Positions 8,982 through 18,900 of a stretch of DNA of 64,000 bases are shown piece by piece. The notes under the pieces were generated by a model. The model had not been told where the DNA came from and did no database searches. It worked only from the letters and a program-made list of their open reading frames with translations. Location of the stretch: the NCBI GenBank assembly GCA_034521495.1, contig JAXHMK010000015.1, positions 62,001 to 126,000 on the forward strand, given 5' to 3'. Both the position numbers and the translations under genes were made by a program. Source of the stretch: Balneolaceae bacterium (GTDB lineage Bacteria > Bacteroidota > Rhodothermia > Balneolales > Balneolaceae). Each line of letters begins with the position of its first letter. Within the stretch, counting starts at the first letter, position 1.

Positions 8982-10223
8982 ATGAAACGAACAGATCTCG
9001 CTATTCTCTATTTGTTATTACCTGGGCTGCTGCTGATATCATGCAGCGATCAAACAGGCAGATCAGAAAATTCCGGTCGTGCTCAGAAGGTTTTGCTCAT
9101 CTCCTTCGATGGATTTATGAACGAATATATCGAACGAAATGAGACGCCAAACTTTGACCGGTTGATATCAGAAGGTGTAAAAGCTGAATACCTTGTACCT
9201 ATCTTTCCCACAAAAACATTTCCCAATCACTATACCATTGCGACCGGATTATATGCGGAAAATCATGGAATAATTGCCAACAGTTTTCCCGATGAGAAGC
9301 TCAATGCCGAGTTTAATTTCGGGCCGGTTGATTCTCCCAACGATGAACGCTGGTGGGGCGGAGAGCCGATTTGGATTACAGCAGAAAAGCAGGGCCTGAC
9401 ATCCGTCACATTTTTTTGGCCGGGTTCAGAAGCAACCATTGACGGAGTTCAATCTACGAAATGGGTTCAATATGACGACTCCGTTCCCGAAAAAGCTCGC
9501 ATCGACAGTATAGTAACCTGGATGGATCTAAATGGTTCTGTTCAGGCGGATTTTGGATCACTCTATTTTAGTTTAGTTGATCATGCCGGTCACGTATCAG
9601 GTCCGAATTCACCAGAAACAGATCTGGCCGTTCAACGAGCTGATTCGCTATTAGGGTATCTGCTGGATAGAATGGACTCTCAGGGTTTAACAGACAAAAT
9701 AAACCTCATTGTACTATCAGATCATGGTATGGCAGAGCTTTCATCTGAAAAAGTAATTTTTTTGGATGAGCTAATTGACCTGGATGATGTAGAGCTGATT
9801 GACTGGACACCCGTAGCCTTGATTCAACCTGAAGAGGGTGAAATTGATGGTGTTTATGAAACACTGAAAAAGAACGAAAACAATTACAGAGTATTTAAAA
9901 AAGAAGAATTACCGGATCAGTATCACTTTTCGGATCACTACAGAATTCCTGAAATTATTATGATTGCAGATGCAGGCTATACAATTACATCACGCAATTA
10001 TTTTGAAGAACGTGGAGTGAGTGGAGGTGCCCACGGATACGATCACCAGGCACCCGAAATGCGTACAATCTTTTTAGCAGATGGTCCGGCTTTTAAAAGC
10101 GGAGAAATTGTAAATCCGTTTCAGTCTGTTCATATCTATGAATTGATATGCAGCATACTTGGGTTGGAACCTTCAGAAAATGATGGAAAATTTGAAGATG
10201 TTGAGGAACTATTGATCGAATAA
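8982..10223 (+). CDS. Nucleotide pyrophosphatase/phosphodiesterase, lipoprotein
   Basis: 413 aa, alkaline-phosphatase superfamily, type I phosphodiesterase (NPP-like). A lipobox (LLLISCSD, Cys at residue 21) predicts a lipid anchor. Metal-site motifs are LISFDGFMNEY (first Asp), FPTKTFPNHYTIATG (Thr nucleophile), a Trp-rich GGEPIWITAEKQ, YFSLVDHAGHVSGP, VLSDHGMAE and SGGAHGYDHQAPEM. Expected to hydrolyse phosphodiester or pyrophosphate bonds of extracytoplasmic nucleotides; eukaryotic NPP1-3 are homologues. Stands alone between a terminator and the ferredoxin gene. Confidence 0.9.
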   Translation: MKRTDLAILYLLLPGLLLISCSDQTGRSENSGRAQKVLLISFDGFMNEYIERNETPNFDRLISEGVKAEYLVPIFPTKTFPNHYTIATGLYAENHGIIANSFPDEKLNAEFNFGPVDSPNDERWWGGEPIWITAEKQGLTSVTFFWPGSEATIDGVQSTKWVQYDDSVPEKARIDSIVTWMDLNGSVQADFGSLYFSLVDHAGHVSGPNSPETDLAVQRADSLLGYLLDRMDSQGLTDKINLIVLSDHGMAELSSEKVIFLDELIDLDDVELIDWTPVALIQPEEGEIDGVYETLKKNENNYRVFKKEELPDQYHFSDHYRIPEIIMIADAGYTITSRNYFEERGVSGGAHGYDHQAPEMRTIFLADGPAFKSGEIVNPFQSVHIYELICSILGLEPSENDGKFEDVEELLIE

Positions 10224-10369
10224 AATAATTTTCCAGATCAGATTTAACATTGTAAACATTGAAGATTATTTTAATGCAGCGCTTTTTGTTTGTTTGGATT
10301 GTATCTTAACTCTGTTTCAAATACCATAAAAGCTTATTTATAACGTCTAATTTTAATTCCACTGTTTAA

Positions 10370-10708
10370 ATGGCATACGTAGTAACTGAACCATGTATTA
10401 ATTGTAAATACACAAATTGTGCGGCTGTTTGTCCTGTTGATGCTTTCTATGAAGGACCAAACTTTCTTACCATTGATCCGCTCGAATGTATCGACTGTGA
10501 TGCATGTGTGCCTGAATGTCCGGTTGAAGCCATTTATCCAGACGATGAAGTTCCTGAAAAGTGGGAACATTACATTGAGCTAAATGAGCGTCTTGCGGAA
10601 AATTGGCAGGATCATGTCATCAACGAAACCAAAGATGAATTACCTGACGCTGATGAATGGGCTGAAAAAGAAGATAAACTTGATCTTCTGCAAGAAAACT
10701 GGGACTAA
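10370..10708 (+). CDS. fdxA: 7Fe ferredoxin (3Fe-4S/4Fe-4S)
   Basis: 112 aa. The Cys pattern [15 protein letters not shown] (Cys 9, 12, 17, 21) followed by [12 protein letters not shown] (40, 43, 46, 50) matches the 7Fe ferredoxins of the Azotobacter FdI/FdxA type. [11 protein letters not shown] between the clusters is also characteristic. The C-terminal ~50 residues are acidic and probably helical, as in FdxA. A soluble one-electron carrier; the redox partner is not evident from the neighbours. Confidence 0.93.
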   Translation: MAYVVTEPCINCKYTNCAAVCPVDAFYEGPNFLTIDPLECIDCDACVPECPVEAIYPDDEVPEKWEHYIELNERLAENWQDHVINETKDELPDADEWAEKEDKLDLLQENWD

Positions 10709-10821
10709 CGTTTCGTCTTCATAAAAAAGCAGGTATTCTCCATTTAGTTTGACTAAACTCTGTTTTATCTTCGTGTTAAAAAGTTTCACTTCTTAGAGAC
10801 GAAGTTTTTGATGTGGAGAAT

Positions 10822-11667
10822 ATGACCAGTCATTCAAACCTCTTACCAATAAGAGACAGAGTACTTTCACTTGAAAGTCCGGTGGTTATGGGCATTCTTA
10901 ATGTGACACCGGACTCATTTTCTGACGGAGGAAAATATAATTCTGTTCAGAAAGCGATTGATGCCGTTGGCCAAATGGTAAATGAAGGTGCTGCTATTAT
11001 TGATATTGGCGGTGAATCGACCCGTCCCGGCGCCGATCCCGTCACAGAATCGGAAGAATTAAACAGGGTAATTCCGGTACTTGAAGAGGCTCTGAAGAGT
11101 TTCCCCGATACATTTTTTTCCATTGATACAACCAAGTATCAAATTGCAAAAGAGTCACTGGCACGGGGCGCTCATATCATAAACGATGTTAGTGGTCTTC
11201 AAAAAGAACCTCGCTTGGCTGAACTTTGTGCAGCCCATCAAGCCGGTTATGTGTTGATGCACTCCCAGGGCGATCCTCAAACCATGCAAAAAAATCCTGA
11301 ATACGAGAATGTGGTTCATGATATCTACGAATTTCTGAGAAGCGGGATTGAACAATTGGAGCAAGCCGGAGTATCAAGTATTATCACAGATCCCGGAATT
11401 GGTTTTGGAAAAACGCTGCAACACAATTTGGATATCATAAAAGAGCTTAAAAAATTCATTACCTTAGGTTACCCGTTGTTAGTAGGCGCATCCCGAAAGT
11501 CGATGATTGGAAAGCTGTTGGATGAACGACCTGCAGACGGCAGATTGGCCGGAACACTTGCTGTACATTACCATTGCTTGTTGAATGGAGCGAAGATTTT
11601 AAGAGTTCACGATGTTGAGGAAGCGGTTGATTCGGTGAAGATATTTGAGTCGCTTAAAGGCGAGTAA
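10822..11667 (+). CDS. folP: Dihydropteroate synthase
   Basis: Condenses p-aminobenzoate with the pterin pyrophosphate in folate synthesis. TIM-barrel signatures: MGILNVTPDSFSDGGKY, IIDIGGESTRPGA, HIINDVSGLQ, ITDPGIGFGKT and LVGASRKSMIG near the end. About 281 aa, usual length. ATG at 10822 is preferred; an in-frame GTG three codons earlier (10813) is the alternative. The next gene (c-di-AMP cyclase) follows on the same strand after 78 bp, a common pairing in Bacteroidota-like genomes. Confidence 0.95.
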   Translation: MTSHSNLLPIRDRVLSLESPVVMGILNVTPDSFSDGGKYNSVQKAIDAVGQMVNEGAAIIDIGGESTRPGADPVTESEELNRVIPVLEEALKSFPDTFFSIDTTKYQIAKESLARGAHIINDVSGLQKEPRLAELCAAHQAGYVLMHSQGDPQTMQKNPEYENVVHDIYEFLRSGIEQLEQAGVSSIITDPGIGFGKTLQHNLDIIKELKKFITLGYPLLVGASRKSMIGKLLDERPADGRLAGTLAVHYHCLLNGAKILRVHDVEEAVDSVKIFESLKGE

Positions 11668-11745
11668 TAAGTATCGAGTAGCAAGTATTAAGACTTTTTT
11701 TAATTATTGTTAATACTCAATACTCACAACTAAAAAGCATAGCAG

Positions 11746-12558
11746 TTGATTCCCATTGGATTCATAGAATTTGGCATTAAAGACCTGCTTGAAACGCTGG
11801 TTATAGCCCTTGTTTTGTACTACCTGTACCGGTGGATCCGGGGGACGTTTGCAATCCAGGCGGCACTTGGTTTACTCTTTATTATTCTTTTGAATGCGGG
11901 AGTAGGACTACTTGGTTTTACCACTCTAAATTTTCTCCTCAGAAGTGTTTTAGATGTGGGGGTTTTGGCGGTGTTTATCATTTTTCAGCCGGAAATTAGA
12001 AAACTACTGTACAACCTCGGCCAAAACACCTCGTTCGACAGATTTATGAGCAGAACGGGTTCAACGGATATGATATCAGAAGTGATTGATGCCGTTCGGA
12101 ATATGGCACAAACCAAAACCGGCGCTTTGATTGTTTTTGCCAGGTCTTCATCTATGCAGGATTTGGTGGATGTGGGTGTAAAACTGGATGCACGTGTAAA
12201 TGCTTCTCTCCTTCAAACTATTTTTCAAAAAGATACTCCGCTGCATGACGGGGCTGTGATTATTCGGAACAATCGAATTGTTGCGGCAAGCTGTTACCTC
12301 CCCATTTCGCAAAACCCGAACATTTCATCCGTATTTGGAACAAGACACAGGGCTGCGGTTGGAATTAGTGAGACGAATAATGTTTTTGTAGTCGTTGTTT
12401 CTGAGGAGACAGGGCGAATTTCAATTGCAAAAAATGGGGCACTTTCAAGCGGGCTTTCCATCCAAAAACTGCGTTCAGAAATGGAGGCATCTCTCACAGA
12501 AACTAAAGATGAAGATGTTGGTTTCAGCGCAGAAAAAGCAGACCTTGAGATGAATTGA
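11746..12558 (+). CDS. dacA: Diadenylate cyclase (c-di-AMP synthase, CdaA/DacA type)
   Basis: 270 aa. Three N-terminal hydrophobic helices (residues ~13-85) anchor a cytoplasmic DAC domain. The catalytic motifs are present: LHDGAVII (DGA at 168-170) and GTRHRAAVG (RHR at 200-202). Makes cyclic di-AMP from two ATP. The start is TTG at 11746, chosen because the conserved first helix begins right after it. Sits downstream of folP; no CdaR or GlmM gene is adjacent. Confidence 0.94.
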   Translation: MIPIGFIEFGIKDLLETLVIALVLYYLYRWIRGTFAIQAALGLLFIILLNAGVGLLGFTTLNFLLRSVLDVGVLAVFIIFQPEIRKLLYNLGQNTSFDRFMSRTGSTDMISEVIDAVRNMAQTKTGALIVFARSSSMQDLVDVGVKLDARVNASLLQTIFQKDTPLHDGAVIIRNNRIVAASCYLPISQNPNISSVFGTRHRAAVGISETNNVFVVVVSEETGRISIAKNGALSSGLSIQKLRSEMEASLTETKDEDVGFSAEKADLEMN

Positions 12559-12654
12559 TTTTGGTTGTTGTCTGTTTGTTATCCGTCAGCTAAAGCAGAC
12601 GGTAATAGATACTCATTCATTTCTTTTCAGAATCACCAGTCTTTACCATCAATA

Positions 12655-12683
12655 GGAGATCCTGAGTCAAGCTCAGGATGACG
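12655..12683. repeat. Partial copy of dispersed repeat R2
   Basis: GGAGATCCTGAGTCAAGCTC continuing to AGGATGACG, with a TCCTGAG/CTCAGGA hairpin. It matches the right half of the repeat at 30208-30280. Only half of the usual element is present. It sits between the 3' ends of two convergent genes. Confidence 0.6.
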
Positions 12684-12716
12684 TTAAATACGTACTAAAC
12701 TATCATAAAAAGTTAC

Positions 12717-13205
12717 TTACCGATTCATCGACTGAACAGGTGCACTTAGTGTCATCTCTGCCCCATTCGCAAACTCTATCGTAAAATCAATACTGTCTCC
12801 CTCTTTCAACTCACGATTTAACTGCATCAGCATAACGTGTAATCCACCAGGTTTAAGTGAAAGCGATCCGCGTGCAGGAAGCACCACTGTTTCAGCAGGA
12901 CGCATACCCATCATGCCCTCTTCCTGTTCGTAGGTTTCATGAACTTCAGCCATTCCTGCTACAGGAGATGAGATAGATGTCAGCGTATCTGCCTGGGCTG
13001 ATCCATTCAGGATATTCATATAGATGGCAGAGACTCCGGCCTCGCGTCCGGGTCGAGCCCAGGCACCGGCTACTTCAATACCGTCGGATGGTAATTCATA
13101 CTGTTTTATATCTTCGGTGGATTGTTGCCGTTGTTCACTCGTACAGGACAAAATTGAGATCAAAAGAAAAGCAGAAAGTAAAAGATGTGTGAATTTAGAG
13201 ATCAT
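12717..13205 (-). CDS. Copper chaperone PCu(A)C domain lipoprotein
   Basis: 162 aa. Lipobox ISILSCTS (Cys 21). The mature part carries the PCu(A)C pattern: a Met and His in VAGMAEVHETY, a Met-rich EEGMMGMRP, then GGLHVMLMQL, giving the spaced Met/His Cu(I) ligands. The family delivers Cu(I) to cytochrome oxidase CuA in the periplasm. Overlaps the upstream SCO gene by 4 bp, so the two are coupled and probably act together. Confidence 0.88.
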   Translation of the reverse strand: MISKFTHLLLSAFLLISILSCTSEQRQQSTEDIKQYELPSDGIEVAGAWARPGREAGVSAIYMNILNGSAQADTLTSISSPVAGMAEVHETYEQEEGMMGMRPAETVVLPARGSLSLKPGGLHVMLMQLNRELKEGDSIDFTIEFANGAEMTLSAPVQSMNR

Positions 13206-13825
13206 AATTTGTTTAAATCTTCAATAATAATTTCTACGGGAGTCATACTGCCGCCGTAATCAAAAACAAGTTCTGAATCTTCATTGATCAGCAAAATTTT
13301 ATCCGAATGATTTAAAAAATACATTCGCTCTCCGTTTTCCATCTCCTCAGAATAAGATTCCTGGATACGAACCCCCATTCGATCCATAAACGAAGTGATT
13401 GTACTGGAATCCGCTGTGAGGAACTGAAAAGGCTCGTGATCCATTTCAAAGGATTGAGCATAGTCTTTTAAAACTTCAGGCGTATCCCGCTGCGGATCAA
13501 ATGTAACGAGTGCAAATTGTACATCTCCCGGATTTTCCATTTGTCGATACACATTCCGAACATTTGCCGTTATAAATGAACAAATATCGGGACAGTTTGT
13601 ATATATGAATCCCATAACCAGGGGCGCACCTTCAAAATCTTTGGGAAAGATAACCGTTTCACCATCCTGGTTGGTGAGCTCAAATGAACTGTCACTAAAA
13701 TCGTCGATCGTTTTATCCCCACAACCGACAGCTAAAACGAAAAGTAAACCAATGATAATAGTAAGATGCAGACGCCGGGAACAGATCAAAATTTGATAAA
13801 TCATATGAAAATAATCTATAGGCAA
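13202..13825 (-). CDS. SCO family copper-delivery/thioredoxin-like protein
   Basis: 207 aa. A hydrophobic signal ending in a lipobox (VLAVGCGD) anchors a thioredoxin fold. The copper site is intact: CPDIC (Cys 78 and 82) and the distant His 173 (FLNHSDKILL). SCO proteins mature CuA of cytochrome c oxidase. ATG at 13804 (residue 8) is an equally good start. First gene of a two-gene operon with the PCu(A)C protein; the oxidase itself is not in this window. Confidence 0.9.
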   Translation of the reverse strand: MPIDYFHMIYQILICSRRLHLTIIIGLLFVLAVGCGDKTIDDFSDSSFELTNQDGETVIFPKDFEGAPLVMGFIYTNCPDICSFITANVRNVYRQMENPGDVQFALVTFDPQRDTPEVLKDYAQSFEMDHEPFQFLTADSSTITSFMDRMGVRIQESYSEEMENGERMYFLNHSDKILLINEDSELVFDYGGSMTPVEIIIEDLNKL

Positions 13826-14043
13826 TTTATGAATGCGTTATGAAGAAGTTAGGTGGCAAAAACGGGTTTATCATTAGAATTATTCAATATCGATATTCAA
13901 TTGAATGATGATTGCTCAATATTCTTATTTTATAATTCTTTGTAGAACCAAATATCTGTTGTTCCATAAATCGTAAATTAGGAAATCAGACTACATATCG
14001 AACTTAAAGCTCTCTATTCGAGAAACTCATTTCTATAAACTCG

Positions 14044-15981
14044 TTGTTACATATAAAAAAGAATATCATTACGGCAGGTAAATTAACGGTTTTATTGCTG
14101 GTTTTTCTCATCTCTGTGAACGATCTGTACGGTTTTCAGCAGGAGGAGGAATCTGTGAGAAATCCGGTAATTTGGAGTGTGGATATAGAAGGTAACGAAA
14201 CCTACCGCAATATTGTGTTGAAGGAGGTAATTGCCTGTGATAGTCCAACGATTTTTCAAAAACTATTCAAGCGATTTGAAGATTTTTATTATACCGAAGA
14301 TATGGTTCGAAGGGACAGGATTCGATTACGGCGATATTATGAACGTCGCGGTTTTCATAATGTTGATGTAAACTACCGGGTTACTTCGGGTGACAAAGAA
14401 TGGAAAAAAAATATTTTGTTTACCATCCGGGAAGGGGTTCCGCTCTCTATCCAATCAAGTGAAGTAACAATCCATGCGGACAGCTCAGTCAGCCGGGAGA
14501 TCAGGGAGTCCAGGGATTTTGATCGTGCAATGTCGAGACATGAATTCCGCGCAGGAAGAAGGTTTGAATCGATACGCCGCCCGGATGTTGAAGGAGCCTT
14601 TTTGCAGGCTTTGCAAAATTTGGGGTATGCATGGCCGGAAATCAATATTCAAACGGCTGTTGATTCACTTGCCGGTCTTGTGGATGTAGATATTCAGATC
14701 ACACCAAATGCAAAAACCTATTTTAGTGAATTCCAGGTTGAAGGAGAACTCTCCGTTCCCAAACGAACGCTCCTTCGGCAGTCGGGATTGAGAGAGGGCG
14801 AACTCTATACGAAGAGCGAAATACAGGATGCACAACGAAATATTTTTAATCATCACCTGTTCAGATTTGCAACAATCACACTGCCAGAGCAGGATCATGA
14901 TTCAACGCTGACAACGCTGGTACGAGTTCGTGAATTTGAGCCGCGAACAATTCAGGCCTCGGTTGGTGTGGGCATGGAGGAGATTGTGCGTGGACAGGTT
15001 CAGTGGGAGCACCGGAATATTAATGGCCGGGGACATAGATACAGCGCAAATGCACGTGCCTCTTTTATCGAACAGCGATTATCGAGCGATTACCTTGTGC
15101 CCTATATCTTTAACTCCAAAAGCCGAAATGTTACCTCACTATTCGGCTTGCACAGGCTGGAGGAAGCGTTCGAATTGTTCCAGGTTGGTGTGAACAACAG
15201 CCTGATATACCAGATAAATCAAAATAAAACGGCATCATTATCCTACGAATATTCACTGAACGAGGAGCTTTCGCGTGATCAGCAAGTGGAACTGCCGGAC
15301 ACGGTTCTTTCGTATGATATTTCATCGTTTATACTTTCAGGATATTACAGGGAGGGGTATTCCCGGGCACAGAGAGGGTGGGTCCTTCAGCCATCCATTG
15401 AATTATCCGGTACATTTGGAGAGGCAAGTTTTAAATTTCAAAAATTGAACCTGGATGTCCGAAAGTACACTCAGCTAACCAATTCATTGGTACTTGCAAA
15501 CCGCGTGAACGGAGGGGTAATCTTTTACACACAACCCGATAGTTTACCGTCAAACATCCGGTATTACTCAGGTGGTACAAACTCCATTCGTGGATGGGGA
15601 CGCCAGGATTTGGGGCCCAAAGCCCCTGCATTTAACGAGCAGGGCGCTTTCGATTCCTATATTCCGGTAGGCGGCCGTGCCACATTTCTATTTAATTTTG
15701 AACTAAGACAGGATTTAGATCGGTTTATTCCAAATGTTAGTCTTGCCACCTTTCTCGATGGCGGACAGGTATGGCAAAACATTTCATCGCTTGCAAGCAG
15801 GCCAATTCAATTTGGTGCCGGGGGAGGTATACGCTATCAATCCCCGATTGGTCCAGTAAGGGTGGATGTTGCTTATAAACTCAATCCTACAGACGAAGAT
15901 TTACAGATTTATAACGGGGAGAATTTTGGATCGGCGTGGGACAGAATTGGAATTCATTTTAGTATTGGTCAGGCATTTTAA
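14044..15981 (+). CDS. tamA: TamA-like outer-membrane protein (POTRA + Omp85 barrel)
   Basis: 645 aa. A signal segment (LTVLLLVFLISVNDLYGFQ) is followed by POTRA-type domains (VWSVDIEGNETYRNIVLKEV; later TYFSEFQVEGELSVPKRTLL) and a C-terminal Omp85 barrel with the hallmark YYSGGTNSIRGWG and a final IGIHFSIGQAF. The start is TTG at 14044. The stop overlaps the TamB start (TAATG), which supports TamA rather than BamA: TamA/TamB bridge the envelope and assist barrel insertion and phospholipid transport. A 218-bp AT-rich upstream region probably holds the promoter. Confidence 0.88.
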   Translation: MLHIKKNIITAGKLTVLLLVFLISVNDLYGFQQEEESVRNPVIWSVDIEGNETYRNIVLKEVIACDSPTIFQKLFKRFEDFYYTEDMVRRDRIRLRRYYERRGFHNVDVNYRVTSGDKEWKKNILFTIREGVPLSIQSSEVTIHADSSVSREIRESRDFDRAMSRHEFRAGRRFESIRRPDVEGAFLQALQNLGYAWPEINIQTAVDSLAGLVDVDIQITPNAKTYFSEFQVEGELSVPKRTLLRQSGLREGELYTKSEIQDAQRNIFNHHLFRFATITLPEQDHDSTLTTLVRVREFEPRTIQASVGVGMEEIVRGQVQWEHRNINGRGHRYSANARASFIEQRLSSDYLVPYIFNSKSRNVTSLFGLHRLEEAFELFQVGVNNSLIYQINQNKTASLSYEYSLNEELSRDQQVELPDTVLSYDISSFILSGYYREGYSRAQRGWVLQPSIELSGTFGEASFKFQKLNLDVRKYTQLTNSLVLANRVNGGVIFYTQPDSLPSNIRYYSGGTNSIRGWGRQDLGPKAPAFNEQGAFDSYIPVGGRATFLFNFELRQDLDRFIPNVSLATFLDGGQVWQNISSLASRPIQFGAGGGIRYQSPIGPVRVDVAYKLNPTDEDLQIYNGENFGSAWDRIGIHFSIGQAF

Positions 15982-18900
15982 TGAGCAAAAAAAACTCACA
16001 TAAAAAACGCAGTTACAAAGGATGGATTATTGTAGCTATTCTGCTCCTGGCACTTTTGATGAGCGGGAGGTTGCTGCTAAAAAGTGATTGGCTATTTGAG
16101 AAAGCTCGTGGTTTTGCTGTAGAGCAGGCCAACCAGGTGCTTCGCGGAGATCTGTCCATCGGAAACATTCAGGGCGATCTGCTAAATGGATTTACTATTC
16201 GGGATATAATCGTTCAGGACAGCTTATCAGCAGAAATTGCCCAGGTAGATTCCGTTCAGATCAGGTACGATTTTTTCTCGGTACTTTTCTCACCTCACAC
16301 CATCGAAACGGTGAATATTTTCGGCTCAGATGTTTTGGTTGAGCAGTACGCTGACTCATCATGGAACGTATTGGAGTTGCTTCCGGCATCAGAAGATTCT
16401 GCTGCAACATCTGAACCGCTATACTGGTATGTTGAAAATTTTTCACTATCGGGGACTAATATCGAAGTTCAATCCGAACAGTATTTGCCAGATGGCCAGC
16501 TATTTGTGGATAATCTTCATTCAAATATATCTGCCGGGATGTTGGAATCCGGTATTTCAGGAAACCTCCGTGAGCTTGAATTTTCAATACGCGAAGGACG
16601 ACTCCCCGAAGCTGTAGATGTGTACCTTGCAGGTGCTGCTGAGCAGAATCGGTATACGCTGGATTCTATAGTAATCAACACAGGCCGGTCGGTGCTGCGC
16701 GGATCTGCCCAATATGAAGAGGGGGGAGAAATTAGTCAACAGCTCCAGGTATCTCCATTATCGTGGCGCGATGTTGCCGAGTACACGGCCGAGGCACCGA
16801 TCGAACAGAATCTGCAAATTGAATTGGGAGCCAACGGTACACTGGATAATTTGCAATTAACTCTGGATGCCTCCGGCGAGGGCCTTCAACAGTTTAAAAT
16901 TCAGGCTACCTCAAGTTTGCAAGAGCCAATGGCATTAAAGCAGCTTCGTATTACTGCCGAGGGATTGGATATCCCGGTTTTAACAGGTATAGAAAGTTCC
17001 CCTTCAATTCAGTCATTCATGCTTGAGGGAGATGGAAGAATTCTATTCCAATCATTCAACGAATCGAATTGGCAGGGGGCGCTGGCGATGGATAGCGTAA
17101 TATATCAACAATATGCAGTGGACCGACTGGATACGGACTATCGGTTTGAAAATGGAGAACTGAATATTAACAGTGCGCTGGAATATGAAAACCAGGATGT
17201 ATCGATGACGGCTGAGGCGGATTCCCTATTTGGAAAGCAACCCGGATGGAAATTTCATATCAATACTCAGCAATTCGATCCCGGCCTGTGGCTTCAGGAT
17301 CCATTTTATACCGGTAACCTTGATGTCCGGATTGACGCGATAGGAAAAGGATTCAATCCAGATAATTTTACCAGTTCAGCAGATATTATTGTATCCGGCA
17401 GAGAGTTGTGCGGCCAGAATTTTTCCAACCTGAATTTTTCGGGGACTATCAATCACAACTTGGTGAAGGGACAATTGGAAGGAGAAATTACCGAAAGCCG
17501 TGCAGATATGGAGTTCACAATTTCAGACTGGCAGTTGAATCCAAAATATGATTTTAATCTCCAGATGAGCCGTTTGAATTTCGCCGAGTTTAACGGCCTG
17601 CAGGAGTTCCCCACATTCTTAAACGGTACAATTACTGGCAGCGGAACATCATTCAATCCCGAACAGATGGCGATGATGGCAACGGCCAATTTTGATTCCA
17701 GCATTGTAAACGGCGAAGAAATTGAGGAGCTGAATACATCTCTGAGAGTGAAAGATCAGTTTATAATTGTGGATGAGGGGGCGCTTAAGAGTCCCATTGC
17801 GGATGCATCATTCACACTGAATCATCATCTGTCTGATCTTACCAACAGTGCTAATCGGTTTAATTTTAATGCAACTATCAAAGATATTCAGCCGTTGGCA
17901 CCTCTTTTTGCTGTGGAGAGATTGCGCTCGGAAGGATCAATCAGCGGAAATCTTGGCAGAAATGCCGATGGTATCCTGCAGTTTAATGGCGATTTAAACC
18001 TGGAAAATGTGGCTGTTGATACATTATTCAGCTCCCGGGAAATTTCAGGAATGTTGATGTCTTACATTACAGAAAACCCCGATGTTGATCTTAACGTGAA
18101 GCTCAGCGAACCCTCTGTTTATCAAAGAAGTGTGCAGGATATGCAGGTTTATCTGCATGCAAAAAAACGGGAATTTCAAACCAATGGAAATCTCCGCCTG
18201 ACCATTAATAACGGGAATGACAGTTCACTTCAACACAGCGGTGAATTTTCGATCGATTCCACAAAGACAACACTGTTGACAAATCAGCTTTCATTTCAAA
18301 CACAATTCAGGGAATTGAATCTTGAGGAACCGTTCAATGCCACCTATTCAAACAATACAGTTCAGGTTGATTCACTTACCATTTCAACCGATCAGGGGGA
18401 TGCTTACCTGCGTTTTTGGGCACCTAAAATCGATTCATTGAATCAACAGGCAGGCTTGAATGCACAGAATCTGAATTTTGGTGTACTACAGGAAACCATT
18501 TTTAAGGAGAGTTATCTCGACGGGTATTTGAATGGTTCTGTATCCATCTATAATACTCCGGATAAACTTGAAGCATCGATGGCTGGAAACGTGACGAAAT
18601 TAAAATTATCGGAAGGTGAGATGGATTCGTTGCAGATCAACATGGATATTAAAGACGAGTGGATGACGGCATCACTGGAAAGCTGGCATCAAAATAAACA
18701 GTTGGCACAAGGATCTTTCCGGGTTCCCTATCTGCCGGGTGATCCACTGGCATTTGATGATCAGTTTTTTGAACGCGGGGTTGAAGGAGATTTCAGGGTT
18801 TATGAATCTCAATTGAGATATTGGCTGTCATTTTTACCGGATGGTGCCCCTGAACAAACCAGTGGAACGGTTGTATTTGAATCGAGTCTTGGCGGTATTG